From Symsagittifera roscoffensis (taxonomy: Eukaryota > Xenacoelomorpha > Acoela > Convolutidae), in assembly GCF_963678635.1 (NCBI RefSeq), contig NC_087066.1:67777477-67841476 (forward strand): a stretch of DNA of 64,000 bases, read 5' to 3'. The position numbers and the translations under genes are program-made. Under the pieces are notes generated by a model, which made no database searches, was not told the DNA's origin, and saw only the letters and a program-made list of their open reading frames with translations. This document shows, in pieces, positions 24,332 to 34,999 of this stretch (within the stretch, counting starts at the first letter, position 1; each line of letters opens with the position of its first letter).

Positions 24332-24503
24332 ATCGTTTCGGACACTGCTGTTGCCAAATTGATGTGAGTGCATTGTTTTGTGTGAAACAACTGTCATCAC
24401 GATGGATTCCAAAGAGTCAGGTAGAATCTTGATGATAGGGTTTGACTTTTTATCTTCCAATTTGAAACAACTAACGATTTGTCGAAAACAAGTCTTGTTA
24501 ATA
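24332..24503 (-). CDS. Repeated exon-like segment with strong splice sites, right arm
   Basis: Mirror copy of 14610-14781. The acceptor here reads TTTTTTTTCAG and the donor GTAAGTG. All 57 codons are open and nearly identical to the left arm. No joining exon in the correct phase could be identified on this strand. Confidence 0.45.
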
Positions 24504-24978
24504 CTGAAAAAAAATATCGATACAAAAATAGAGGACATTCCATGATGCTAACTGTTTTTATCTTGCTAGTGATCAGAGTGTGAATACGAAAGCTTGGTTC
24601 ATCTCAACCATATATTGAAAGAAAGGTCGAACTCTTCTTAACACAATAAGCTGTAGATGAGTAATCATATAGTTGGGTCAAAAAGCCATCGTATATAGAG
24701 AGGCAATTGCGTGATCAGGGAAACAGTCAAAAGATTAGTTATATGTTAAAAAACTTAATGTTCTATTTTTGAGCAAAGGGTTAGTCTATGATAATAACTG
24801 ATAGCGCTTCAAATTATTGAGTAGAAAGCTTTAGCTAAAACCAATTTGACATATACTACAAGATATTGAGAAAAAGTGACAAACTGTAGTATCAAATTAA
24901 ACATTTATTTAATTGCCCATTTTTTAAAGTGAAAAAGAAAAAAAATTTGGATGTTCAAGGTATAACCACTAATTCATA

Positions 24979-25415
24979 TCAAGGTTTGATTTTACATCCA
25001 TAACTTGTCTTCGTTTGTGTTCCAGCTTTCCCAAATAAGTTTGCTCTAATTTGATTAACTGCTTTCCTTAAAAGTCGCAAATAAGTTTTCAACTGCTTTA
25101 TTCGATAGTCACTCTGTTTTTTTTGTATATATTCACCACATAAATAACAGTTTTCCCCTGTTTTTAGATTCACTTTAATGAAAATTTTCAAAAACCCTGT
25201 TTGTTCAATAAAATTAATGAGAACTACTAAAAGTTTCCTAAAAGCCTTGAAAATTGTTTCCTGTTATTATAAAAAGTAGTATATGCAAACTTTAGAAATG
25301 GTTGTAGCAAAACTAATGGGCATTTTTGGCTTTCATCCGTGTTCTCGATTTTCAAACTCTTTTCAAGCAACTTCAACTTCTTAGCTCTTTCACACTTTTC
25401 TATAAGGAGCTTTAA
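24979..25415 (-). pseudogene. Unrecognised protein-like frame, inverted copy
   Basis: Minus-strand counterpart of 8394-8909 at the outer end of the right palindrome arm. The second half is open for about 70 codons and includes GENCYLCGEYIQKKQSDYR and LLRKAVNQIRANLFGKAG. The first half is broken. Similarity to the unit stops at about 25412, where GGAGCTTTAATCCC begins, which marks the arm's outer border. Confidence 0.4.
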
Positions 25416-25427
25416 TCCCTTTGGGGG

Positions 25428-25490
25428 TTAAAAGTGGTCAGTGCAACGGCACACCGAAAAAAAATGGGGGTTAAAAGTGGTCATTTTTCT
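25428..25490 (+). repeat. Two copies of an 18-base GC-richer word
   Basis: GGGGGTTAAAAGTGGTCA occurs twice, about 45 bases apart, immediately outside the right palindrome arm. It is not found in the arms. Confidence 0.6.
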
Positions 25491-25499
25491 AGCCATTTT

Positions 25500-27390
25500 T
25501 ACTATACTACTACTGTAGGAAACCGCCAAGTCACTAATTGATTGAAAATTGAGTTCACTGTCCAAATTAGGCCCACCTGCTTGTTGTTTCACTAAATTTA
25601 ATAGATTGGGTTAGATTAAAAACTACCTGTAGCTATAGGAATATTTTGCCAACCTATCTCATAAGCAAATATAGGATGAACATTCAAATTCTTTTTCTGC
25701 AATGTTGTTTCGGGATAACAGTTGAAAAGAAGTTTTCTTTTGCTTTGACCAATGTAAACTCAAGTTTTTTCTTTTCCTTAACTTCACAATCACTCTGGTG
25801 CAACTCAAATGTTTACTCGGGTTGACAAAAAGTGCTCATCATACCTTTTTATACTATATTTTTTCACTATCATACTATGAAAACCAAAATAAGCAATTCA
25901 TCCATAAAAAATTTATAATAAAGGAAAGTTTGAGAATAAACAACAAATTTTCTGCAGTGTTTATAGCACAAAAAATAACAAAAACAACATGCTCAACTTT
26001 GTTTTCTGTCTAACTGTATGACACGCTTTTTATTACTAAGAAATTGTATAAAAGGCTTTTTTGATGAAGGAAAACACAAACAATTTCGTTTTGAAACTTC
26101 GTGTTCTGCTCAAAAACACAAACTAACCAAGAATTTTCAAACTTGAGAAAATTCAAAGTTAAATTGGCAACTAACCTGCAGGTAAACTGTTTTTAGTGTT
26201 ATTTGCCATACAGCATAATAAACAATTTGCTCATATCGCACACAGCATAATAAAGAAAAAGCGTAATTTTCCTAAAGTTGAAAAAGGAGTTCAGTGGTTG
26301 AAAAAACTTGACGAATTTAATAAAGATACATGTTTTACTTAGCATAGAAAAACAAGAAACACTAATTTCCTTTTTTTATAAATTAAACACGTTCTCTTCA
26401 TTTTGTGTTTTTTTAAACTCCGCCTGCACTACTTTATACTTTATAACACACAATATCAAAATTTATGTGCAATTTTTTTCCGTAAAAAGTTTTTTTTGAG
26501 CTCAGAAGTGAGTTTGCAATAAAAAAAGCGCACATCTTATTAACCTCAATGCTTTATTTGTTCTATGAAAAAAATGTTTATCATACATTTTTTATGTATA
26601 AAAATTGTGTGATTAGCATCCTTGTAATCAAAAAAAAAGTTTTTTTTAGAGCTAAGCAGCTCTAATATTACAAAAATAGCCACAAATTTGAGTTACTTGA
26701 GTTTTGAACCAACCGTGTTGAAGTCCTACTATTAGTTTTTGCTTCACCTGAAGTATGTCACTGATCGCTAATTTCCGGTGCTGATTCATGAATAATTCAG
26801 AGTTTTTTTGCTTATACTGCAATGTTTCAGGGCTATTTCAGTAAGGATTCCGTAGAAAATTGGAGCTATAACTTAATAATTTTTAAATCTATCTAGTGGC
26901 TTGGTGAAGGGGAAGCGGTGGTGAAATGCGTACGTCTCCGCCTCTCAATCAAATGGTCGGATGTTCGAGGATCACCAGGTTCCGTGCTCGTTGCTTGAGG
27001 GAGAGTCAACATAACCCAGCCCAGAAAAATAACCAAAAAAATGCATGTAACTCTTAAGCAGGGGCACAACAGCCGTTCTACAGCTCGTATGTTTGTCCTT
27101 TCCCTCGTAGATAAATGGTCTTATTTTAAATCGATATAAAATAGCTTTCAAGTGAGAGTGTGGACTTTAAAAAAATCCTATGATTTCCACAAAACTAAAC
27201 TTTTGTGGCGTAAAGTTAACGTAGATGTCTGCTAAGCTAATGGTTGAGGGATTGAGACCAAGCAGGTTTATGCTTTTGATCATTTTTGTGTTTTAAGATT
27301 GTTCAAAGTCTTCTAACACAGTAATTCGGTCAGAGGTTAAAAAACAGAATTTCACTTTGATTCCTCGTGCAGATACGTTGTATGAAATTG
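25500..27390 (+). repeat. Diverged third copy of part of the 4.14-kb unit, direct orientation
   Basis: Segments match 6285-7390 in order: the GTAGGAAACCRCCARGTCAC stretch (25516), the GAGTTTGCAATMAAAAAAG stretch (26509), AACCAACCG.GTTGAAGTCCTACT (26707), TTTATGCTTTTGAT (27270) and AATTCGGTYAGAGGTTA (27322). Divergence is much greater than between copies 1 and 2, so this copy is older. A SINE-like element interrupts it at 26890-27123. Confidence 0.7.
26890..27123 (+). mobile_element. tRNA-derived SINE-like insertion with 9-bp target duplication
   Basis: The 234-base segment is flanked by TTTTAAATC on both sides (26881-26889 and 27124-27132). It is absent from the matching place in the tandem units (near 7165 and 11300), which gives an empty-site comparison. 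The head resembles a class II tRNA: an A-box-like GTGGTGAAATGCG near 26917 and a B-box-like GATGTTCGAGGATCACC near 26966. The rest is a non-tRNA body. Its GC content is clearly higher than the host sequence. Confidence 0.75.
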
Positions 27391-27568
27391 TCTGACGAGC
27401 ATCTTTCTTGTTTGAATGTCAATCCAGTTATCTTATAAGTTCTTAAAAGTTTTTTTTGTATAAGACCATATAATGATTGTGAACATTACTACCTAATCAT
27501 CATAAGATTTTATATGACGAAAGAAATCAGAAAAATTATGGAAATCAGAAACTGAACGTACCACAAGT

Positions 27569-27915
27569 GGTGAAATCCCTCATACGCGCAGGACCGAATG
27601 CGCGAAAAGAAAAGTCAGCCAATAAGATTTCATAAATCAAAAATTTGGAAAGAAAGTCAACATTTCTAGGGACTGAATATTGAAATTGGCCGAATATAAA
27701 AACGACTGAAATATGCAAATTTTCCACTTAGTCAGTGACTGCTGCCGAATTGGAACGAATTTTATATTTCAAAATATTGCTTTATTTAATTCATTTCAAT
27801 TGAATGGCAATTGCTTCATTTTAAAAATTGACTTTCGGCCAATTTTGTTTTCGGTCCTTTGCTTACGAATTTTTTCGCCCATTCGGTTTTTCGCACATGA
27901 GAATAGCCCCCACCT
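27569..27915. mobile_element. Inverted-repeat element (MITE-like), copy 1
   Basis: The left end GGTGAAATCCCTCATACGCG and the complement of the right end (GGTGGGGGCTATTCTCATG) run in parallel for about 40 bases. Both continue into GACCGAATG.GCGAA-type sequence with scattered mismatches. A related copy lies at 37850-38201. There are no coding signs; two short frames on opposite strands are by-products. Confidence 0.6.
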
Positions 27916-28017
27916 AAAGTTTCTCAGCAAATGACTTGTAAGGTCCTATAACAGTTTGCTCTACCTTGCACATTTTACTAGCACAAAGAAATTATATATT
28001 TTTATTAACTTATTCTT

Positions 28018-28317
28018 TTGTTTGTTCAAAACCATTTAGGTTTTTGTTTAGTTCAGTGTGAAGGATTTATAAACGAAAACAAGACCAGTATTCAACTTTT
28101 TCTCAAGTCGTTTCAATCAACACTGAATAAACTTATAGGTCTCGTAATTACGAGTCCTTGGGACGATGAGCAGCAGATTGCGCATTTCAAAAAAAATTAT
28201 AAAGGTTTGCTTGTCTGTGGGATAATGCTGATTGCATTTCTTGTTAGCTCATGGCAATATTTGAAGAAAAATTGGCTATATAGACGACAAGTCAAGTTTC
28301 AAGAATGCCTTTTATGA
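28018..28317 (+). CDS. Hypothetical 99-residue frame with one membrane-like segment
   Basis: An open frame whose C-terminal third holds a hydrophobic stretch (GLLVCGIMLIAFLVSSW) followed by a basic tail (KKNWLYRRQVK). An AG acceptor-like TTTAG lies inside its first codons, at about 28040, so a spliced start is possible. There is no family match that I know and no repeat copy in the window. It may be a chance frame. Confidence 0.2.
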   Translation: MFVQNHLGFCLVQCEGFINENKTSIQLFLKSFQSTLNKLIGLVITSPWDDEQQIAHFKKNYKGLLVCGIMLIAFLVSSWQYLKKNWLYRRQVKFQECLL

Positions 28318-28426
28318 ATGCATATCTTGTAAGAATATTGAAAAAAATATATTTCGAAAAATTGTGACTCGACGTTTGTCTGCAAAGCTTCTGATTTTAA
28401 AAGAATATTAAAGTATTCTGACAGAT

Positions 28427-28565
28427 CCATGAACGCCCGTGCTCGGTGGATTTTCTATACAAGATCTGAAATTCTTTATTTCTTATATAAGTTGAATTTC
28501 AGATCTGAAATTCGTTATTTCAGATCCTAGATAAGAATTAAGAAATTTCAGATCTGAAGTTCATT
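28427..28565 (+). repeat. Short repeats of CAGATCTGAAATTC
   Basis: The palindromic word AGATCTGAAATTC occurs several times with TTTCAGATC in both orientations over about 130 bases, so the stretch can fold on itself. Confidence 0.55.
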
Positions 28566-29514
28566 TTTTTTGCTAAAAACCGAAAATGTAACGTGTCTTG
28601 TTGAGCATGAAAATTTTAAAATAGATCAAAAATTCTTAAAAATAGCTAGATTTTCATTAAAAAAAAGTAGATTGGTCGAAATTAATCAATCAGGCAATTA
28701 ATCAATGCACCCCAGTTTACCCCCCCCCCCCCCCCTCCCGCGTTTAGCCCCGTATACTGGGTACGAATAAGTTATCACTTACTATTACCGCGGTACAAAA
28801 CCTACTCATAAAAATTTCAAATCAAACAATTGCCTGCCCTCACCGAGCGCACATGGATTCTATTTGGTTATAATGGATTCCCCAGACAAAAATAATTCAT
28901 TTTAATCATTGTAAAAAACCCAATGTTCCAGAAATGAAAGCAGAGTGAATCATCATTTTTGCTCATGGAAAGGCAGCAATGCGGGAATTTTAAAACTAAC
29001 TCGTTCAACGCATGGTTTTCATACATTAACTTGTTTGTCTTAGGAAAACAAAATTTTATGCAAGTTTAATTTATGTAGCAATTTCGAATTTACATACAGT
29101 AAGAGTTTGCAACTTTTGTAAAAACTATCAGCAACAAGGGTACACATCCTTTGTGCTGATTAGAAAAAGAATAAGTGTTAACCAACAAAACTCACAATTA
29201 TGTAAATAGGTTTCTATCTTGAAAAAAGGACCAAAAATGCCAAAAAAAATCGGTAACAATATTTTGAAGACTCAAGCAACGCTCCCTTCAGTTAGATTCA
29301 TAATTTCAATAAAGTTTGATTTTCATATTTCTTCCGACTCCCGAAGAAAATGACGGAATATTTGTGCTCGGGTTCGTTTTTTCTCCAGACAAGTTCTGAT
29401 TTTTGAACTATAGCCCTTTTTGACGGAATTTTTTTATGTTAACCGATAGGTATTGTTGTCTTGAGCTCAAATTTAAAAAAAAATACATTTCACCTGTGGT
29501 CATTTTTGGGATCA

Positions 29515-30725
29515 GGACAATCTACTTTATTCCAATTTACCCTATACCAATTTAACCTAAGCCATTTCACCCAAAATATCAAATTCCTTATGCCAATCTA
29601 CCCTTCGCCCAAATTAAGCCAGAATGATAACAGCAAAATAGTGCTCGCCGCAGTCGGGCGAACGTGTTGCAAAATTATTTACAGAGGTTAGGACTCTATA
29701 CGACAATTAGAGCCGGTTATCGCCGCGAAGCGGTGATGCACGCCAACTGGCGACCTTAAACCGAGATAGTTGTCTCATTTATCTCTGACCAAATGAACTA
29801 CCCGCATCCAGTTTCAAGCGTTAATAATCGATTATATTACGATTTTAGTACCAGTCTCACAAAAATTGAGAAACAATCAATTTTAATCAATTAATAATCG
29901 ATTATAATCACTGTTTTTAAAATCAAATTATAATCAATTATAATCAATTATAATCGATTATAATTGATTATAATCCATTATTTTTATTCATATTTCAATT
30001 TCATTAGTTTTGCACAAAAATCCATTATAATCGATAATAATTGATTATAATCCCTTTTTTTGTCCATTTTTGTCTTCGAAGTTGCATCTAAATTGCTTAA
30101 ATTTTATGCTTGTTGTGGACATTGGTTGTTTCTATGAAAAATGAGAAAAATATTTTTAAAGTTTTCCAATTAATTCAAAATTATAATTTTTTTTTTCATT
30201 TCTTCCACATTGGGGTTGTTTTGTGATGCATATTTTAAGCTTTTTTTAAACACCAAACACATCAGCAAATTGATTCAGTCTCATGATTGATCCGGAAAAT
30301 TTAATTTTCATATACCGCGAGAACCTTTCAACTCATATGAAAGGATCTCTATGAAACTTTTGTTTCGTGGTATTTGTGTTCAGATGAACCAAAGTGTTCA
30401 AGAGATCTCTCTTTTAGAGATTTACTTATTGACACAAAATTAATAACCCATAAGATATAATTCAAATATAATCAATTATAATCTCTTGGAAAATATCACG
30501 ATTATAATCAATTATAAATCCCTTAAGGACCTAATTTTGGTAATTATAATTGATTATAATTGTCAAAAAATCATCATAATAATCCGTTATAATCAATTAT
30601 TTACGCCTAAACTTGGATGCGGGTATTCATAGAACACAGAGTGAGTTGGCACAGGGTAAATTGGCATATGATAAGTTAGCACAGGGTAGAATGGCATAAG
30701 GTAAACTGAAATTGGGTAGATTGAC
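29515..30725. repeat. Outer inverted mini-repeats around an inverted-repeat element
   Basis: At 29515-29612 the plus strand has irregular copies of CCAATTTACCCTATAC. At 30636-30725 it has the reverse complement form, AGGGTAAATTGGCATA. The two clusters flank the 827-bp element at 29799-30625. They are about 16-base units, three to four per side, and diverged. They look like sub-terminal repeats of a larger foldback structure or of a second element into which the 827-bp element jumped. Confidence 0.6.
29799..30625. mobile_element. 827-bp inverted-repeat DNA element with ATAATC-rich interior
   Basis: The left end TACCCGCATCCAGTTTCAAG and the complement of the right end TACCCGCATCCAAGTTTAGG continue as GCGT.AATAAT.GATTATA, giving inverted termini of about 37 bases. 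The sub-terminal parts carry many copies of AATTATAATCGATTATAAT-like words on both sides. The middle (30060-30470) is unique AT-rich sequence with no coding frame. It is non-autonomous; the family is not identified. Confidence 0.75.
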
Positions 30726-31061
30726 AAGAAACCCATTTTTCTTAAGGTTATGGGCTTCAAAGATTGCCAATTTGGGATAAATAACGCGCAATATGTGAGA
30801 TTTAATCCGTCTTAGAAATCAATCCAAATTGATTTGAGGCATGCTTTCGTATCTATTTAATACTTAGCGATATGTTAAATGTTTTACTTTGTACTTTACA
30901 TAGCGTGTGGGGGAATGATTTTCGCAAAAAAATCTGAAAAAAGTTTTCAACTTCTTGTTTGAAAGTTTCATGAATTTTTTCTCATGCGAACACTACTCCA
31001 TAGACTTTAAAGGGCAGTCGGGACCTTCAGGATTTCTCCCTGATATGAGCATTCGTTGTTT

Positions 31062-31067
31062 TTTATT
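31062..31067 (-). terminator. Candidate polyadenylation signal AATAAA
   Basis: AATAAA on the minus strand, about 155 bases beyond the stop codon at 31224. The distance suits the two-exon gene upstream. It is based on the motif only. Confidence 0.4.
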
Positions 31068-31223
31068 ATTCTTTTTGCAAAGACAGTTGTAGTAGGAACT
31101 TTCTTCGTTCAGTGGAACTAGTTACTTTGCTTTGAATAATTAAGAAAATCTTTGAATCATTTAATTTTTTTAAGCATGTTCAACAAAATTATAGAATTTA
31201 CATGTACTTAATCAGTTTTTACA

Positions 31224-34200
31224 CTAGTAGCCATTGATTCGCACTTTCTTTGAAGACTTTCTGCGCGGTGAGTTGTGTAAAGGTGAGACGAAACCAGATG
31301 GCTCAGGAGTTGGTGCAGGAGGTGGGTTGGTGACAGCAGCTTTAGATGCGATTTGAACCCTGATACCCTCTGTGTAATTCATTATCTCCTCGTGGTCACT
31401 TTCCTCGTTCCCACTTCCGGTACGGGACCCAACACGAAAACCTCCCGCTTTGCGACTCAGAGACCCGCCCGAACCCCACAGTTCACTTTCGGTATCTGTT
31501 CTATTTTCATGCACAGAGCCACTCGGTCTTTGTCTGGTCATCGAGCTTGTCGACCCAGCAGTATCGCCACGAGCGATCGGAAACATCGAAGTGGACTTCG
31601 GTCGGTTGCTGAGAGCCGAAGAGATCTCGCGAGGGTCGGCAAAGGAACTAAACTGGTCGTGAATATCAGAGTCAATTATGACATTTATAACTTGGTTTTC
31701 ATTGGTCATCATAGATCTTTGAGCAACTATATAGTTCATGGGGAAAACTATAGGCGTGTAGGCTTTGTGAGGTTTCGGCTCGGTGTTCGGGTACCTGTGA
31801 GTTCCAGTCATTGGCCGATGTCTTGTTGGGCGTTCCTTTTGCCGACGATCCTTATTTTTTAACTCGGAGTTTTGGGCTGACTGATATACGTCTAGAGTTG
31901 TGGGGTACCAATTAGTGTAAGGTTTTGCAGTCTGCGCTCGAAGCAGACGTGAATTTACTGTTGTCGTTTGCGAACTTTCGTTCGACGTAGCCGTCGGTTT
32001 TTTGCTACCATTTTCCCGAAATCTTTCATCAGTTCTTGCCTGTGCAAAATTTATTTCCATTTTTGGAAGTTCAATTTCTTCGCTCTGAGTCGGACTGGAC
32101 ACTAGTCTCGGCTTCGCGCTTTTCGTCTCTCGTTTCATTTTCTCTCGATTCTTATTCGCCACCATTTTGATGATCTCTTGGGTTGTGAGGTAATCATCTC
32201 GGTCGTCGTCGTATCTCGAATCAGTTTGGGAGCACCTATCAGATTCACTCGGCGTATAGTCGGCGTAGTAAGAGTAGTTCTCATTTGCATTTTGCCACAG
32301 GGAATTAGCTTTCAAACCTTCCAGATTTTCTTCCTCAAGTAGCGTTTTGAACTGAAGTTTTTTCTCTTTATAGACTGTGGCCTTATCCATTTCTTCAGCT
32401 AGTTTCGGCTCACTCTTAACTTCTTTGACAACAACGTTTTCTTTACGAAGCTGATCATTCCACGACAGTGGAACATCTGCCGGGATTTCAGCCATGTATG
32501 AAGTATCCGACAATTTCGTCGCATTAAAATCCGAACTCCTTGCCGTCTTTCGGAGTCCGTTTGCGCTGCCGAGTGCCGACTGATCAGTCCGAACAAGTCC
32601 ATTCCTGCCTACCAACACTCGGTTGAGTTTCGAAGGATTCGCAACTGCTTGCTCAGCGATAACCTTTGAGCACTTACTACTTGTTATAAAAACATTGTCA
32701 GAATCTTTCGCAAAAAGCTTGACAGCATTGTCGCTCGGCTGTGTCAACCCGCAAACTGAGAAATAGTTTAAGTCAGTTTCGAACCCTATACCATCCATGT
32801 TTTGACCTCTTTTGATTACCATTCTAGGAGGCGGTGCTCGGTCGAGAAACTTTCGGATGTCTTTTTGGGCGCTTCTTTTTTGCCTGTTGGCACTCAAGAT
32901 TCTTGCTTGAAGCATTAGTTCTTTTTCGTTTGAATGCTGGGACTGATTGTTGGAGTTTGATTGCCGCTTAGATCCCTGAAATTCAAAAAGTAATTCATGG
33001 GTTTCCTCTCAAATTTTAGAAACAAAGTTGAGTAAGGAACATTATTAAATCCCAGAAAATATTAAATTACACAAAATAATTTTGGCAAACGTTAAGCGAA
33101 CGTCAGATCGGAATTCAAGCGCAGATCAATGATTTTTTCAAGAAAGGATGTAAACAAAAATTTGAAATTTTGGCCCACCTTTTTAGCGCTCGCGGACTAA
33201 ACCCCCCAGGATAAAACCCCACCAGATATAATCCCCCAGGACTAAAACCCCATAGGATCAAATCTTCCAATGACAAAATCCCTCATATTTTATTCAGTAT
33301 GATGGAAATCAAATTGTACACATTATATAACTTCATGTTTCTATTGTTTCCATTTTGAATTGACTTCCATTTAAACGTTTACTTCAGGACCAATGACGAC
33401 CTCCCCAGGACAAACAATGCCCTAGAAGGATTCCACCGTGGATTCGAATCCATGCTCCAAATGTCAAATCCTGACATATGGAAATTCATTGAGGCGATTC
33501 AGAGGCAGCAGTCACTACAAACTTTTAGTTTTGTTCAAATGCAGCTCGGCAAGAAAGTTCATACAAGGAAAGGGGATAAACTTGGGAAGACAAAGAAAAT
33601 TGAATGCTCAGCCGCTAACTACAAAGAGTTGGATTATCTTAAAGCCATAGTTGTTAACTTGTCCTTTTAGTTTTTAGTCTTTAAGTTGTCTACTTTTTTT
33701 CTGTTAATTAACTTTAATCATTTAATTCAAGTTTTAGTGTCGCTGTTTTATTCAATTCGAATGTGGGGCATTTTGAACTAAAACTGGGGGATTTTGTCCT
33801 AGGGAGATTTGGTCCTACGGGGGTTTAGTCCTGGGGGATTATATCCGGTTGGGTTTTATCCTGGGGGATTCAGTTCTAGAACCTCTTTTTAGGCCGACCA
33901 AATTGTTTGCCGCGAATCTCTTAGAAAAATATAAAAATCCGATCGTAAAAGTTTGGTCCTGAAGAGCATTTTTAGGGTCCGGTTCAAAATGAATATTGAA
34001 AACTTTTAAAGGGGAACCTTTGGGTGGTGAGGTGATCGAATCCCTGTAAGGAGGGGTGGGGGGAGGAAAACCGCCTTTTAAATCCATCCACTAGAGTGTG
34101 AATTTTTTGTTTCGATCTCTTTTCGAAAGGTTGTAAGGTATGGCATCACATTAATGCCACTAGATTTATGATATGAATTCCGATAAGAAAACTTTTAAGT

Positions 34201-34969
34201 TAACTCACTCTTGAGAAAAATTGTTTTTTTTTGCCAGTAAAGCTTTAGCCGGAAATTAGTTCTAAAGAATCTCTGACGCGGAACCGCCACCCCAAATCCA
34301 CCATTTTAGTTTATTTTTCTGTTTCAATCACTTTGAAAGGGTGTCAATTGTTGCAGCACATCAAGGCCAACATAGCCGTGATATGAAAACTGAAAACAAA
34401 TATTTAAAAAGTTAAATCAGTGTCGAGAAAAATTGCTCTTTTGTCAACCCGTACGCAACAGCAACGAGATAAACATGCTTCGAGTATACACAATAAAAGA
34501 AGCAATACAATGCAAACTTACACTTGTTATAGTTCAATTGCTCTTAAGAGAACTAGTCGGAAAATTCGGAGTTTACTTTTGCGGTGCCCGACTACTCTTT
34601 TTAAAATAAATTATGGACATAGTTTGGATGGAACTAAACTCCTAGTTACGCTCTTTTCAAGCTCACCTGGGATCTGACCTGTCTCCGCTCTCCTGCAGCG
34701 GTCTTCACGTGATCTCTTATCTTTTCAACGTCCTTCATCTTATCCAGGTGGAACTGTATCACTTTATTAGCCGAGTCATCCGGCCCTATAGTCTCGTTAG
34801 CCAACAACTCCAAATTTCTAAATTTTTCCATCAGATAATCTTGGTGCAACTGACTGGACTTGTACTTTTCCTCGATTTTCCGCAGAGAGTTTTGTTTTTT
34901 CCATTTTTGTTCAGCTTCTGCGCTGAAATTTGCAACTCTATTGGCAGCCGTTAAGACTCGCGTCGTCAT
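31224..34969 (-). CDS. Unrecognised 684-residue protein, two exons
   Basis: Exon 1 is 34969-34667: ATG start, 101 codons, donor CCAG|GTGAGC. Exon 2 is 32975-31224: acceptor TTGAATTTCAG|GGATC, 583 codons, then stop. Both junctions are phase 0. The first 80 residues are charged and coiled-coil-like (AEAEQKWKKQNSLRKIEEKY, then LHQDYLMEKFRNLELLA). After the junction a basic stretch (SANRQKRSAQKDIRKFLD) leads into a long, mostly disordered, Ser/Thr/Lys-rich body with a Pro-rich patch (NPPPAPTPEP) and a basic end (SPRRKSSKKVRI). No signal peptide or membrane segment is seen. Codon use and single-frame openness over 1.75 kb argue for a real gene. The intron (32976-34666) hosts a Mutator-like element. 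The composition would fit a cytoskeletal or ciliary adaptor, but that is a guess. Confidence 0.85.
33187..33884 (+). mobile_element. Mutator-like element with long inverted termini, inside the intron
   Basis: CTTTTTAG lies on both sides (33179-33186 and 33885-33892) as an 8-bp target duplication. The termini of about 100 bases are inverted to each other and are built of irregular repeats of a 15-base word such as CCCCCAGGACTAAAA. The interior (about 33290-33760) includes a fragment of a MULE transposase. Length 698 bp, so a deleted, non-autonomous copy. It sits in the intron of the 31224-34969 gene in antisense to it. Confidence 0.85.
33386..33670 (+). pseudogene. C-terminal fragment of a MULE-type transposase
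   Basis: One frame reads RTNNALEGFHRGFESML, then NPDIWKFIEAIQRQQSL and a basic stretch to a stop. RTNN..E..H..F and P.IW.FI..L..EQ.L are the signature end of MULE-family DDE transposases. This position is well past the catalytic residues, and the catalytic core is absent. An AG acceptor-like CTTCAG lies at 33382-33387, so in the parent element this may be the last exon. Confidence 0.8.
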
Positions 34970-34999
34970 GTTTTAATAATGCAATATGCAACTGTACCA

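Larger units (their letters stand above)
20498..25415 (-). repeat. Right arm of a large inverted repeat
   Basis: Reverse complement of the left arm. The innermost 200-260 bases (20498-20760) match the left arm base for base in my reading. Further out, substitutions and indels appear and become frequent in the microsatellite block. The arm ends near 25412, where similarity to the 4.14-kb unit stops. Confidence 0.9.

Noticed and set aside
26910-26985. Functional tRNA gene
   Set aside because: Box A and B are present, but the arms do not pair as required and the segment is part of a unit with target duplication.
28724-28742. Run of C as a structural element
   Set aside because: A simple homopolymer with no partner G run nearby. 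The length is probably unreliable.
31353-31862. 169-codon plus-strand frame
   Set aside because: Antisense shadow of the long exon 2 of the minus-strand gene.
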